From Mariniphaga sp. (GTDB lineage: Bacteria > Bacteroidota > Bacteroidia > Bacteroidales > Prolixibacteraceae): DNA of 64,000 nt. The notes beneath the pieces are model-generated. The model saw only the letters and a program-made list of their open reading frames with translations. It was not told the origin of the DNA and searched no databases. This document shows positions 18,038 through 27,285 of this stretch, in pieces. The position numbers were made by a program, and so were the translations under genes. Numbering within the stretch: the first letter of the stretch is position 1; each line of letters begins with the position of its first letter. The stretch covers positions 186,001-250,000 of the forward strand of contig JAGXGA010000027.1 in assembly GCA_024636975.1 (NCBI GenBank), read 5' to 3'.

Positions 18038-20233
18038 TTACTGCAACTGCTCCTTTAAAAAGTTGGTCATTTTGGTGTACAGATGCATGGTAGTGTATCC
18101 GCCGCTGATACTGTGGTTCCGGTTGACGTAAATAGCCATGTCAAACTGAACCCCTTCCTGTACAAGCCTTTCTGTAAACTCGTATGTATTTTGTGCATGT
18201 ACATTGTCGTCGGCTGAGCCGTGTACTATGAGTAACCGTCCTTTGATGTCACCGGCATGAGTGAGCGGCGAATTGTCGTCGTAACCGTCGGGATTTTCCT
18301 GCGGTGTGCGCATGAAGCGTTCGGTATAAATGGTGTCGTAGAACCGCCAGTTGGTAACCGGAGCTACTGAAATACCTGCTTTAAACAACTCTCCCCCTTT
18401 TTGCATCGAGAGCAGGGTCATGAAACCTCCGTAACTCCAGCCGAAGATGCCGATATTTTCTTTGTCGACATAATTGAGTGAGCCTAAAAACCGGGCAGTT
18501 TCTACCAGGTCATCCGATTCATATTTACCTAATTGCAGGTAAGTTACTTTACGGAAATCTTCACCGCGTGCTGCTGTTCCACGTGGGTCGACTGAAACCA
18601 CAAGGAACCCTTCCTGCGCCAGGTAATGATTCCATCCAATGTTATCCCATTCGTCCTTTACCTTTTGAGAATTGGGGCCGCTGTATTGGGTAATCAATAC
18701 AGGGTGCCTTTGCGATTCGTCGAAGTTCGCCGGCTTTATCATGTATCCGTTCAATTCAATGCCTTCGGAAGTTGTAAACCTGAAAAATTCTTTTTTAGGA
18801 AGGTTGTACGACTGCAATTTGCTTTTCAGCACGGTGTTGTCCTGAAGTGTACGGATGAGCTTGTTTTTTTTATCGTGCAGGGTAATCAGCGAAGGGGTAT
18901 CGCTGCAGCTGTAATAATTCACATAATAATTAAAGTTTTTGCTGAAGTCAGCCTTGTTGGTACCTTCCATCGTGGAAATTTTTCCTTGCTTTTTGCCGTC
19001 AAGGCTGGTAAAATAGACCTCCCTACGCAAGGGGGATTCGGCAGCCGCCTGGTAATAAAACACTTTCTGGGAAGGATCGTATCCGTAAAAATCTGTAACG
19101 TCAAATTTTCCTTTGGTAAGCTGTCCCTGTTCAAATCCGAGTCGGTCGTACAAATACAGATGCCTCCAGCCGTCGCGTTCACTTGAAACTATAAAACGTC
19201 CGTCTTCCAGGTACATAAAGGCATCAAGGAAATCTTCGTCTACATATTTGTCGTTCTTTTCAGTGAAGATGGGCTTTGATTCTCCCGTAAACGGATTGGC
19301 ATACAGCACGTCGAGTTGGTTTTGAAGCCGGTTAAAGCGCATCACCACCAGATCTTTTGAATCGGGGGTCCAGGTAAGCCTGGGTATATAGATATCGGTA
19401 TTGCTGCCAATATCCACATTAATGGTAAGCCTGGAATACAGTTCGTAGCTCATTACCGAAACAGTGGAGTTGGTTTCGCCGGCTTTCGGATACTTAAACG
19501 TTTCAATTTGCGGATAAGGTGACTTTTCATCCTGCTTTGGGCTTTCACCTGCATATTTGATCATGCTGAATTCCGGGACTTTTGTTTCATCGAAGCGGAT
19601 GAAGGCAAGGAATTTACTGTCGGGTGACCACCAGAACGCCTTGTTAAATCCAAATTCTTCCTCATATACCCAGTCGGGGGCGCCGTTAATGATTTCATTT
19701 TCCTTCCCGTCATAGGTTATCTGACTTTCATTACCGAATTTCAGGTTTTTAATGAACAGGTTGTTGTCGCTAACAAAGGCTACCCGTTCTCCGTCGGGGG
19801 AAAAGGTGGCCAGTTGTTGTGCCCCTTTGTCCGACAATGCGGTAAGTTCTTTTGTTACCGAGTTCCAGATGTAATGCTGAGCGGTATATGAATGCCGGTA
19901 AATTTTCCTTTTGTTGGTTGTGAGCAATATTTTTGTTTCATCGTCGCTCAGCTGGTATTCGGTGAAATAGGTAAGCGGAGCCTTTTCAATTTTTGACAGA
20001 TCGAAAAGTACATCTACCTGCTGGCCTGTTTTGTAGCTGTTTCGTACAACTTTCCGGTCGCCTTCCAGGGTAGTATAATGTTCACCATCGTTCATGGAAC
20101 GCAAACCCTTTACTGTTTCCGAACGGAAAGTTCCCTGGGTATAAATATCTTCCAGTGATATTTTCTGGTTTGACTGGGCAAACAGGGCAAAGGCAATAAG
20201 CCACCCGAGTAATGTAAATCCTGATTTTTTCAT
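18038..20233 (-). CDS. Dipeptidyl-peptidase IV (S9 family)
   Basis: A 731-residue prolyl dipeptidase: an N-terminal beta-propeller (DPPIV_N; YEEEFGFNKAFWWSPD carries the double-Glu motif that binds the substrate amino end) and a C-terminal alpha/beta hydrolase. The triad reads S600 (GWSYGGF), D675 (HGSADDNVH) and H707 (NRNHSISGG); the 32-residue D-H spacing equals human DPP IV. It releases X-Pro dipeptides, probably in the periplasm since a signal peptide (GWLIAFALFAQS) is present. I chose ATG 20233 (MKKSGFTLLG) over 20284, as it starts the signal peptide. It is monocistronic, with a terminator at 17942-17973. Confidence 0.95.
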   Translation of the reverse strand: MKKSGFTLLGWLIAFALFAQSNQKISLEDIYTQGTFRSETVKGLRSMNDGEHYTTLEGDRKVVRNSYKTGQQVDVLFDLSKIEKAPLTYFTEYQLSDDETKILLTTNKRKIYRHSYTAQHYIWNSVTKELTALSDKGAQQLATFSPDGERVAFVSDNNLFIKNLKFGNESQITYDGKENEIINGAPDWVYEEEFGFNKAFWWSPDSKFLAFIRFDETKVPEFSMIKYAGESPKQDEKSPYPQIETFKYPKAGETNSTVSVMSYELYSRLTINVDIGSNTDIYIPRLTWTPDSKDLVVMRFNRLQNQLDVLYANPFTGESKPIFTEKNDKYVDEDFLDAFMYLEDGRFIVSSERDGWRHLYLYDRLGFEQGQLTKGKFDVTDFYGYDPSQKVFYYQAAAESPLRREVYFTSLDGKKQGKISTMEGTNKADFSKNFNYYVNYYSCSDTPSLITLHDKKNKLIRTLQDNTVLKSKLQSYNLPKKEFFRFTTSEGIELNGYMIKPANFDESQRHPVLITQYSGPNSQKVKDEWDNIGWNHYLAQEGFLVVSVDPRGTAARGEDFRKVTYLQLGKYESDDLVETARFLGSLNYVDKENIGIFGWSYGGFMTLLSMQKGGELFKAGISVAPVTNWRFYDTIYTERFMRTPQENPDGYDDNSPLTHAGDIKGRLLIVHGSADDNVHAQNTYEFTERLVQEGVQFDMAIYVNRNHSISGGYTTMHLYTKMTNFLKEQLQ

Positions 20234-20281
20234 TATGATGTTGTTTCTGACTTTTAATTCATTGCTGAAAAGGTAAAAGCC

Positions 20282-20289
20282 CAAAAATA
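20282..20289 (-). promoter_or_regulatory. Possible -7 box (TATTTTTG) for the DPP IV gene
   Basis: It matches TAnnTTTG on the minus strand, 49 bases before the start codon; no -33 TTG is seen at the right distance. Confidence 0.4.
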
Positions 20290-20359
20290 AGCAGAATTTG
20301 CCTCCTACCGAAATCAGGCAGGATGCAAAAAAAGTTAAATATTATTATTACGACCTGAA

Positions 20360-21712
20360 TTATACCAATTCACCCATTTTCACCAGTTCACCTTCAAGTG
20401 AAAAATCGGAGGCCGAAGTTATTTTCACGTCTACAAATTGCCCGGTAAGATTTTCAATTTCTTCGGGGAACCTTACAATGAGTTTGCCTTCAGTAAGGGC
20501 TGAGAGATATCCGGGTTTGCGGTCGGCGCCTCTTACAATTGCACGTACTGTTGTACCCACCCTGTCACGGTTCGCCTGTCGGTTGTGTTTACGCAATTCT
20601 TCGGTGAGGATATGCAGCCGGCGTTTTTTTTCATCCTGCGCAACATCGTCGACCCACCGGTGGCTGGTTGCTCCAGGACGGGGAGAATACATGGCAGTAT
20701 ACGACATGTTGAACCTGAATTCCTCCATCGCGCGGCGGGTATTTTCGAACTGTTCTTCGGTTTCCCCGGTAAAGCCAACAATGATGTCGGTAAACAAGGT
20801 GGCTTGGGGAATTAACCTGCGAATGGAATGAACGATCTGACGGTATTTCTCCATGTTGTGTTTCCGGTTCATCCGGATCAGCACCTTATCGTCGCCGCTT
20901 TGCATGGGCAGGTGGATTTGTTTGGCAAGCACAGGATATTGGGCAATCACTTCTATTACCTCATCGTTCATATCACGGGGATGGGGTGATGTAAAGTATA
21001 CCCAGAATTCTTTTTTCATCCGGTTTCCCAGTTCTCCCACCTGGCGCAGCAATTCGGGGAACAGGATTTCCTCTCTCTTCTTGTCAATCCCGTAGGAATT
21101 CACATTTTGTCCAAGCAGTGTTATGGACTTATAACCTTGTGATACCAATAAGGCCAGTTCGGCCAGAATATCCTTTGAGGGCCTGCTGACTTCTCTTCCG
21201 CGTGTGTAAGGCACGGCGCAAAAGGTGCAGAATTTATCGCATCCGTTCTGGATGGGAATAAATGCTTCAAAGACCGACTGGTACGAAGGTTTTACGTTCC
21301 AGAACTCCTCGATGTTTTCGTTGTGCGGATCGATACCCGGTTTGATGTGTGCAGGAGTTGTAACTCCATAGCGGCTAATCATTTCTGGAAGAGTTGGCAG
21401 ATCCTTCATCTGGAAGGTAATGTCGAACAATTTCAGAAATTTTTCATGGTCTTCAGGTAGTATACACCCTGAGATAAATGTAATCAGGTTCCGGTTGTTT
21501 TTCCACTTGTTCCATTTATGAATACGGGAATAAACTTTATCGATTGCTTTCTGCCTCACAGAACATGCCAGAATGCCTATTAATCCTGCCTCTTCCTCGT
21601 TGTCGGTCCAGCTGTAACCATTCTCATTCAGAACGGAAATTACCCGTTCGCTGTCAGAAAGATTCATCTGGCAACCCAGGGTTATTAAATGATATTTTAA
21701 ATGATTTCCCAT
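20360..21712 (-). CDS. miaB: tRNA-2-methylthio-N6-dimethylallyladenosine synthase
   Basis: A 450-residue radical-SAM methylthiotransferase that adds the 2-methylthio group to i6A37 of tRNAs. The UPF0004 domain holds the cluster Cys C14 (TLGCQMN), C50 and C83. The radical-SAM cluster motif is C158-x3-C162-x2-C165 (GCDKFCTFC), followed by VPYTRGRE. GQNVNSYG is the MiaB hallmark. A C-terminal TRAM domain binds tRNA (residues ~380-450, GKLIVRFPEE). It starts 17 bases after the flavin-reductase-like gene ends and is probably transcribed from that gene's promoter. Confidence 0.96.
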   Translation of the reverse strand: MGNHLKYHLITLGCQMNLSDSERVISVLNENGYSWTDNEEEAGLIGILACSVRQKAIDKVYSRIHKWNKWKNNRNLITFISGCILPEDHEKFLKLFDITFQMKDLPTLPEMISRYGVTTPAHIKPGIDPHNENIEEFWNVKPSYQSVFEAFIPIQNGCDKFCTFCAVPYTRGREVSRPSKDILAELALLVSQGYKSITLLGQNVNSYGIDKKREEILFPELLRQVGELGNRMKKEFWVYFTSPHPRDMNDEVIEVIAQYPVLAKQIHLPMQSGDDKVLIRMNRKHNMEKYRQIVHSIRRLIPQATLFTDIIVGFTGETEEQFENTRRAMEEFRFNMSYTAMYSPRPGATSHRWVDDVAQDEKKRRLHILTEELRKHNRQANRDRVGTTVRAIVRGADRKPGYLSALTEGKLIVRFPEEIENLTGQFVDVKITSASDFSLEGELVKMGELV

Positions 21713-21729
21713 TATCTGTTTCCCTTCGT

Positions 21730-22374
21730 TTAAAAATAAACTTCTGTATAAATATTCTGCACCGGCACTCCTTTGCCCGATAGGATGTCAAAGGCCTGTT
21801 GAATCATTTCGCTGTTGCCGCACAAAAAGCATTGTGTTTCAGGATTTATCTCCTGACTGGCAAGATAATCGGTTACCCGGCCGTTGAAATGACCATTCTG
21901 ATCGCCGGTGGTGCAGAGCGTTATTCGCTCTTTTTCGAAATGTTCATGATCGTAACATTCATTTCCGTAACGTACGCCATGCACCAGGCGGTAGTTCAGG
22001 TTGGGGTAGGTTCGCACGAAGCTGTGGAACGGGCTTATGCCGGTACCAGTGGCTACAAACAGGAAGTCCTGCACCGGAAACATGTTTGGCTGAAACCGGA
22101 AGAACCCAAAAGGGCCGTCAACTTCAACCTGATCGCCCGGCTTCAGTTTCTTAAGCCGTGGAGTAACTTTCCCGTAATTTACCTCACGCACCAGTACTTC
22201 CATAACATCGTCCTTTTCTCCGCTGTAAACGGTATACTCCCGTTGGTCGATTGTTCCCGGACGGCGAATGGTAATAAATTGTCCGGTTAGAAACGGCATG
22301 TTTCTTCGCTCCATCTGAAGTATAAAAGTATGTTCAGTTAGCTGTCTTATTGCAATTATCTTGTGAATGTTCAA
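21730..22374 (-). CDS. Ferredoxin-NADP reductase-like FAD oxidoreductase
   Basis: A 214-residue member of the ferredoxin-NADP reductase superfamily. The FAD motif REYTVYS (RxYS/T) lies near residue 45, the nucleotide-binding GTGISPFHSF near 110 and CGNSEMIQQAF near 185; there is no ferredoxin domain. It should move electrons between NAD(P)H and a small carrier. Because it precedes miaB by 17 bases, an attractive inference is that it reduces the Fe-S/radical-SAM enzyme, but this is not shown by sequence. A near-perfect promoter sits at 22398-22427. Confidence 0.9.
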   Translation of the reverse strand: MNIHKIIAIRQLTEHTFILQMERRNMPFLTGQFITIRRPGTIDQREYTVYSGEKDDVMEVLVREVNYGKVTPRLKKLKPGDQVEVDGPFGFFRFQPNMFPVQDFLFVATGTGISPFHSFVRTYPNLNYRLVHGVRYGNECYDHEHFEKERITLCTTGDQNGHFNGRVTDYLASQEINPETQCFLCGNSEMIQQAFDILSGKGVPVQNIYTEVYF

Positions 22375-22397
22375 CTTGCTGTTTTTTATTAAGTGGA

Positions 22398-22427
22398 CAA
22401 AAATACAAAATTATCCTTTTTTGTCAA
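22398..22427 (-). promoter_or_regulatory. Bacteroidota-type promoter for the flavin reductase-miaB operon
   Basis: On the minus strand TTG (22425-22427), 19 bases, then TATTTTTG (22398-22405). This is the consensus spacing. The start codon is 24 bases after the -7 box. Confidence 0.75.
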
Positions 22428-22499
22428 TGTTAAAATATCATGTGAATGCAGAAAGTTACTTAACCCTGGGAAATTTCCTGTTTAGAATAACCGGAAATG

Positions 22500-22528
22500 T
22501 AAAAAGGAACCCTTAAGGATTCCTTTTA
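22500..22528. terminator. Palindromic terminator downstream of tnaA
   Basis: AAAAGGAACCCTT (22502-22514) and AAGGATTCCTTTT (22515-22527) pair with one G-T. It lies between the tryptophanase gene and the flavin reductase promoter. Confidence 0.65.
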
Positions 22529-22602
22529 AAATTAATTTATCAATAGAAGATCAGGTTATAATCCCTGCCGTAAGGCAGGCAGTAATATCTTATTTCTGAA
22601 TT

Positions 22603-24063
22603 TTACAATGAATCGCCAAAATCCTGTTTGAATTTTGCTACAAGTTTTTCGGGCCAGTCGGTTTTAGCCTTTAAGCGGCCCATAAAGAAGCGCAGCAGTG
22701 CCGGTTCTTCTACCCATTCGAGGCCACCAACCAGATTACGGTTATCGTACAGCCATTTTACACGGTCAACTACAAACATGGTTTGTGAGAGGGTAAACAC
22801 CCGTCTTGGAAAAGCCAGTCGAAGCAGTTCCACATCAGCAAGGATATCGTTTCCGTTTTCATCGCGTACGCTGGAGATGGAACCACGTTCCATTCCGCGG
22901 ATTCCCGAAATAATAAATAGAGCTGATGCCAATGCCCCGGCAGGATATTCCTGTTGGGGAACGTGCGAGAGGAAGCCTTTCGCATCGATGTGGCATCCCA
23001 ATGCTCCGGGAGGAGTTATTACGGGTATTCCTACATCATCGAGCTGGTTAACAGCATAGGCAATAAACGATGGCGACTGGCTGATAACGGTTTCATCGCA
23101 GGTTTCGTTTATCCCCACTGCCATGGCTTCAATTTCGCGAACCGACATCCCGCCATAGGTTAAGAATCCTTCGAAAAGCACCAGCAGGTCGCGCATTTTG
23201 AGGTAAAGATCCTTGCTGTTGGTAACGATGCCTCCGCCGCGTGTAGAGCTTACCTTCCGGCTCGAGAAGTAAATCAGGTCGGAATAACTACACATTTCAA
23301 GCAGTATATCTTTTATTTCTGCATTTTTGAACTCCTCTTCGCGTTGTTTGATGAACCACGCATTTTCGCCGATAAGGCTGGCATCAAGAACCATCATGGT
23401 GCCATTTTCATCGCAAATCTTTTTTACATCGCGCATGTTTTGCATCGAAAAAGGCTGGCCCCCAATCAGGTTGGTTGAAGCCTCCATACGTACAAAGGCT
23501 ACGCGATCTTTTCCATATTCTGTGAAAACTGCCTTTAACTTTTCAATATCGATGTTTCCTTTGAAGGGTTTATCACTCTTGATTTGCAGGGCATCATCGG
23601 CATAAATTTCCAGCACCTTGCCACCGTTCAGTTCCATGTGTTCCTTTGTGGTGGTAAAATGGTAGTTCATAGGAATAACATCCCCCTTTTTTATGAAAAC
23701 CTGGGAAATGATATTTTCGGCTGCACGGCCCTGGTGAACCGGTAATACATAATGTTTTCCAAAAACATCGCGGAGGGCAGCCTCCATACGGTAGAAACTT
23801 TGCGATCCGGCATACGCATCATCAGCCTGAAGCATTGAAGCAACCTGGTTGTCGCTCATGGCGTTTGTGCCCGAGTCGGTAAGCATATCGAGGAATACTT
23901 CTTTAGTGTTCAGCAAAAAAGTATTAAATCCTGCTTCTTCCATGGCCGCTTTACGCTCATCTATGGGCTTGAGGTAAAGTTTTTGTACGATACGTACTTT
24001 ATGCAACTCAACGGGTATATTATGACCGCTGTAAAACCGGATGGCATTGTTTTGATTTGTCAT
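22603..24063 (-). CDS. tnaA: Tryptophanase/beta-eliminating lyase (PLP)
   Basis: A 486-residue PLP enzyme of the tryptophanase/tyrosine phenol-lyase family, which splits Trp into indole, pyruvate and ammonia or Tyr into phenol. The family marks are LTDSGTNAMSDNQ, DDAYAGSQSFYR, LPVHQGRAAEN and YHFTTTKEHMELNGG. The PLP lysine is likely in SSRKVSSTRGGG. The PLP-anchoring Asp is in MMVLDASLIGENAWF. I favour tryptophanase by overall likeness, but the SSRK region differs from E. coli TnaA (SAKKD), so the substrate needs proof. It is monocistronic. Confidence 0.85.
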   Translation of the reverse strand: MTNQNNAIRFYSGHNIPVELHKVRIVQKLYLKPIDERKAAMEEAGFNTFLLNTKEVFLDMLTDSGTNAMSDNQVASMLQADDAYAGSQSFYRMEAALRDVFGKHYVLPVHQGRAAENIISQVFIKKGDVIPMNYHFTTTKEHMELNGGKVLEIYADDALQIKSDKPFKGNIDIEKLKAVFTEYGKDRVAFVRMEASTNLIGGQPFSMQNMRDVKKICDENGTMMVLDASLIGENAWFIKQREEEFKNAEIKDILLEMCSYSDLIYFSSRKVSSTRGGGIVTNSKDLYLKMRDLLVLFEGFLTYGGMSVREIEAMAVGINETCDETVISQSPSFIAYAVNQLDDVGIPVITPPGALGCHIDAKGFLSHVPQQEYPAGALASALFIISGIRGMERGSISSVRDENGNDILADVELLRLAFPRRVFTLSQTMFVVDRVKWLYDNRNLVGGLEWVEEPALLRFFMGRLKAKTDWPEKLVAKFKQDFGDSL

Positions 24064-24129
24064 GATAAGTTGATTTATAATTACAGTTTAAAAATTTTCT
24101 AAATATAATTTTTACAAAATGAAATTCGA

Positions 24130-24137
24130 CAAAAATA
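24130..24137 (-). promoter_or_regulatory. Possible -7 box (TATTTTTG) for tnaA
   Basis: It matches TAnnTTTG on the minus strand, 67 bases before the start codon. No -33 element at the usual distance. Confidence 0.35.
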
Positions 24138-24227
24138 AGAAAAGAGTTTATAAAAGAAAGTGAATTTTTAAATTGTATAGTATTACCTGGCTTATCTTCC
24201 TTAAGGAAACCTCTTTTTCAAGAGAAA

Positions 24228-24695
24228 TTATAAATCTTTATAAATCAACCCGAGAATCTTTTCAAGCCACCGGGCATCGGTTTCATCAAAAGCAGCTTTT
24301 TCTTTGCTGTCTACATCCAGTACGCCAATAATCCTGCCTTCCAGGTTTTTGAACGGCACAACAATTTCTGAACTGGAACGCGAATCACAGGCAATATGTC
24401 CCGGAAACTGGTGCACATCTTCCACCACAACTGTTTTCTTTTTATTGAAGGCGGCCCAGCAAACTCCTTTGTTTTTTTCAAGGATCTGGCATGCAACTGG
24501 TCCCTGATACATTTGAACGGTCATTTCTTCATTTTCCAGCAAGTAGAATCCTGTCCAGAAAAAGGTATCCATTTTATGATGCAAAACGGCTGTAACAGTT
24601 GCCATCCGGGCATTAACGCTCCTGCTTTTTTGTATAAGTTCATTAAGCTGATCATGAATACGTGAGTACCTGCCTTCTTTTTTATTTTGTTCCAT
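24228..24695 (-). CDS. msrC: Free methionine-R-sulfoxide reductase (fRMsr, GAF domain)
   Basis: A 155-residue GAF-domain enzyme that reduces free Met-R-sulfoxide with thioredoxin. The three catalytic/resolving Cys of E. coli fRMsr (84, 94, 118) are matched by C69 (YQGPVACQ), C79 (NKGVCW) and C103 (GHIACDS), with identical spacing of 10 and 24 residues. EIVVPF and GVLDVDS follow as in the family. It shares a 73-base divergent region with a DUF4870 gene; its electron source could be the thioredoxin-like genes at 27-28 kb, though nothing links them in regulation. Confidence 0.93.
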   Translation of the reverse strand: MEQNKKEGRYSRIHDQLNELIQKSRSVNARMATVTAVLHHKMDTFFWTGFYLLENEEMTVQMYQGPVACQILEKNKGVCWAAFNKKKTVVVEDVHQFPGHIACDSRSSSEIVVPFKNLEGRIIGVLDVDSKEKAAFDETDARWLEKILGLIYKDL

Positions 24696-24768
24696 GGTGA
24701 ATTATATAGAATTTCAATCTGCGAAAAAACAAAAAATCATTAATTTAGAGGGATCAAAATGAGAAATT

Positions 24769-25143
24769 ATGCAAAGAATTATTGAAGACGAGAAAGAAAA
24801 GACGTGGGGCATGCTCACACACCTTTTGGCTCTTTCACTGTTCATAGGTATTCCATTTGGAAATGTAATAGGCCCGTTGATTATTTATCTGGTGAAGAAA
24901 GATGAGTATGAGTTTGTAAAAGAACAGGGTAGAGAGGTACTTAACTTTCAGATTACATGGTCGCTGATTTTGATTATATCAACTATTTTAATTGTTCTTG
25001 GAATTGGTATTTTAATGCTGATTGCCTTTGGGATCGCCTGGCTTGTCCTCGTTATTGTAGGAACAGTAACGGCAAGTAACGGTAATTCCTATAAATATCC
25101 TTTTACAATTGATTTTATCGGGAAAACCGGTCTGATGAAATAA
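24769..25143 (+). CDS. DUF4870 membrane protein
   Basis: A 124-residue protein with three to four hydrophobic segments. GMLTHLLALS at the start, VKKDEYEFVKEQGREVLNFQI in the middle and a YPFTIDFI end identify DUF4870 (Tic20-like). It is probably an inner-membrane protein of unknown role. It stands alone. Confidence 0.88.
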   Translation: MQRIIEDEKEKTWGMLTHLLALSLFIGIPFGNVIGPLIIYLVKKDEYEFVKEQGREVLNFQITWSLILIISTILIVLGIGILMLIAFGIAWLVLVIVGTVTASNGNSYKYPFTIDFIGKTGLMK

Positions 25144-25198
25144 AGTAAAAGCTTTTTTCAGGGATAAATCTCTTATTTAAAGTATTAATCTCCAGTAA

Positions 25199-25225
25199 GT
25201 CCCCATTGTACCACTAGTCCCACTA
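25199..25225. repeat. Three diverged 9-bp units of the GTCCCAnnn type, copy B
   Basis: GTCCCCATT, GTACCACTA and GTCCCACTA are contiguous. The period and the GTCCCA core match copy A at 13207-13233. Confidence 0.5.
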
Positions 25226-25328
25226 TAGTTATATCAGTCAACTGCAGCAGCTTTTGTTTTTAAATAATATAACCTCCACATCTGCTAATTGCCCGCCCTG
25301 TTTTTTACCAACCTCAATTATAATTCCT

Positions 25329-25336
25329 TATTTTTG
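25329..25336 (+). promoter_or_regulatory. Probable -7 box (TATTTTTG) for hisS
   Basis: It matches TAnnTTTG exactly and lies 23 bases before the hisS start codon; no clear TTG at -33. Confidence 0.45.
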
Positions 25337-25359
25337 CCCCCTGATAAAAAAAAGTAACA

Positions 25360-26727
25360 ATGATACAGAAACCATCTATTCCCAAAGGTACCCGTGATTT
25401 TTTACCAGCCGAGGTAGTAAAAAGAAATTATATTTTTGATACAATCCGTGAAGTTTTCCGGTTGTATGGCTTTCAACCAATAGAAACACCGGCTATGGAA
25501 AACCTTTCAACTTTAATGGGAAAATATGGAGAAGAAGGAGATAAGCTGTTGTTTAAAATTCTTAATTCAGGTGATTTTATTTCAAAAGTTCCTGAAAAAA
25601 TTATCGATGAAAAAGATTCAGGTAAGCTGACTCCTCAAATTTCTGAAAAAGGATTACGCTATGACCTTACTGTACCGTTTGCGCGGTTTGTGGTGCAGTA
25701 CCGGAACGATTTAACTTTTCCTTTCAGGCGATACCAGATCCAGCCGGTTTGGCGTGCCGACAGGCCGCAGAAAGGGCGTTACCGTGAATTTTATCAATGC
25801 GATGTGGATGTCATAGGCAGCGACAGCCTGCTTAATGAGGCTGAGCTTCTACAAATAGTGGATGATGTTTTTGGCAGGTTGAAAATTAATACGGTTGTGA
25901 AGGTGAATAACCGGAAGATATTGGCCGGCATTGCTGAAATTATTGGTGAGCACAACCGGCTTACCGACATCACGGTGGCCATTGATAAGCTCGAGAAAAT
26001 AGGACTGGAAAAAGTAAACCAGGAACTTGCAGAAAAAGGGGTAGCTGTTGAAGCCATCAGCCGGTTGCAACCTATTCTGGATTTAAGTGGCAATACTTCG
26101 GAAAAAGTCGGTCAGCTTGAGGCGATCCTTTCAACTTCTGAAACGGGAATGAAAGGGGTGTCGGAAATCAAAACACTGTTTGAATACATTGAGCGAATGC
26201 AGCTTACAGCGCAGGTGGAACTGGACCTGACGCTGGCCCGCGGACTGAATTACTACACGGGGGCCATCATTGAGGTTAAAACCACCGATATGGACATGGG
26301 AAGTATTTGCGGGGGAGGTCGGTACGATGACCTAACAGGAATTTTTGGCTTGCCAGGCGTTTCAGGGGTAGGTGTTTCTTTTGGCGCCGAGCGTATCTAC
26401 GATGTAATGGAACAACTGAGCCTTTACCCTCAGAAATCAGCTGAAAGTACCCGGGTATTGTTTGTTAACTTTGGTGAGAAGGAGGAAGCATACTGTTTAT
26501 CGCTGTTATCAAAATTGCGTCAGGCAGGTGTTAATTCCGAAATCTATCCTGAAAGTGCAAAAATGAAGAAGCAGATGACCTATGCAAATAAGAAAGAAAT
26601 TCCTTTTGTTGTGCTTGCCGGGGAATCGGAAATGGGATCCGGTAAGTTTACCCTTAAAAACATGACTTCGGGTGAACAACATGTGGTTGCTGCCGAAGAG
26701 CTGATAAAAATTGTAATACAATCGTGA
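25360..26727 (+). CDS. hisS: Histidyl-tRNA synthetase
   Basis: A 455-residue class II synthetase charging tRNA-His. Motif 1 lies in the first 90 residues ([19 protein letters not shown]), motif 2 at about 130 ([28 protein letters not shown]) is seen as [11 protein letters not shown] and FYQCDVD. The histidine-binding [10 protein letters not shown] and motif 3 GGGRYDDL are intact. The C-terminal anticodon-binding domain runs from RVLFVNFG. It ends before a strong terminator. Confidence 0.97.
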   Translation: MIQKPSIPKGTRDFLPAEVVKRNYIFDTIREVFRLYGFQPIETPAMENLSTLMGKYGEEGDKLLFKILNSGDFISKVPEKIIDEKDSGKLTPQISEKGLRYDLTVPFARFVVQYRNDLTFPFRRYQIQPVWRADRPQKGRYREFYQCDVDVIGSDSLLNEAELLQIVDDVFGRLKINTVVKVNNRKILAGIAEIIGEHNRLTDITVAIDKLEKIGLEKVNQELAEKGVAVEAISRLQPILDLSGNTSEKVGQLEAILSTSETGMKGVSEIKTLFEYIERMQLTAQVELDLTLARGLNYYTGAIIEVKTTDMDMGSICGGGRYDDLTGIFGLPGVSGVGVSFGAERIYDVMEQLSLYPQKSAESTRVLFVNFGEKEEAYCLSLLSKLRQAGVNSEIYPESAKMKKQMTYANKKEIPFVVLAGESEMGSGKFTLKNMTSGEQHVVAAEELIKIVIQS

Positions 26728-26880
26728 TCATTCTGCGAAATGGTTATTTCTTCAATTTGTAAATTGAGAAATCATTCAAGTCTGGATGACATTGCGGCTT
26801 CTAAAATATGTAAGGCGGTTATCCATTTTAGCTGGTAAAATGTAAATTGCTGTCGTACTTTAATGGTTTTGGCAGTAAAT

Positions 26881-26913
26881 AAAAAAAGCCGGGAAAAATT
26901 TCCCGGCTCTTTT
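26881..26913. terminator. Bidirectional rho-independent terminator
   Basis: AGCCGGGAAA (26887-26896) pairs with TTTCCCGGCT (26899-26908), flanked by a seven-A run and TCTTTT. It separates hisS from the converging groES gene. Confidence 0.85.
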
Positions 26914-26969
26914 ATGTCGATTTTTTGAACGTTTGTTGGCAGAATGAGTAAAATTCTGAGCAATAGCCT

Positions 26970-27257
26970 TTAAATTGATTCAGTTTCTACAACTTTGGAG
27001 AGGATATCGACGTAGGGAACTACCAAAAAGGTTTTTCCTTCGAAGTCGATCTCTGTTCCTGAAAACTTTTTGTAGATTACATGATCACCCGGTGCAATTT
27101 CTGCATTCTCGATGTTGCTTATGGCAACAACTTTGGCAACTGATTGCTGTTCTTTTGCAGACTCGGGAATAATAATCCCTGAAGCGGTTTTTTGCTCTGA
27201 AGAATCTTCAGTAAGCTCCAGAAGAACATTTTGATTAATTGGCTGTAACTCTTTCAT
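26970..27257 (-). CDS. groES: GroES-like co-chaperonin without adjacent groEL
   Basis: A 95-residue Cpn10 protein: ELQPINQNVLLEL, the mobile loop EQKTASGIIIPESAKEQQ, and DHVIYKKFSGTEIDFEGK are family marks. GroES caps GroEL in ATP-driven folding. No groEL follows; the gene is the last of a minus-strand cluster after two thioredoxin-like genes (28 bases from the nearest) and a terminator comes next. This may be a paralogue with a stress-specific role or the genome's only GroES; the window cannot tell. The Ser in TASG replaces the usual second Gly of the loop. Confidence 0.9.
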   Translation of the reverse strand: MKELQPINQNVLLELTEDSSEQKTASGIIIPESAKEQQSVAKVVAISNIENAEIAPGDHVIYKKFSGTEIDFEGKTFLVVPYVDILSKVVETESI

Positions 27258-27285
27258 TTTTCATTCATTAATTAAACGTTTAACA

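Noticed and set aside
22565-22578. CTGCCGTAAGGCAG hairpin near the tnaA stop
   Set aside because: A short palindrome with no T-run; it may relate to the 13094 hairpin but the two sequences differ too much to call one family.
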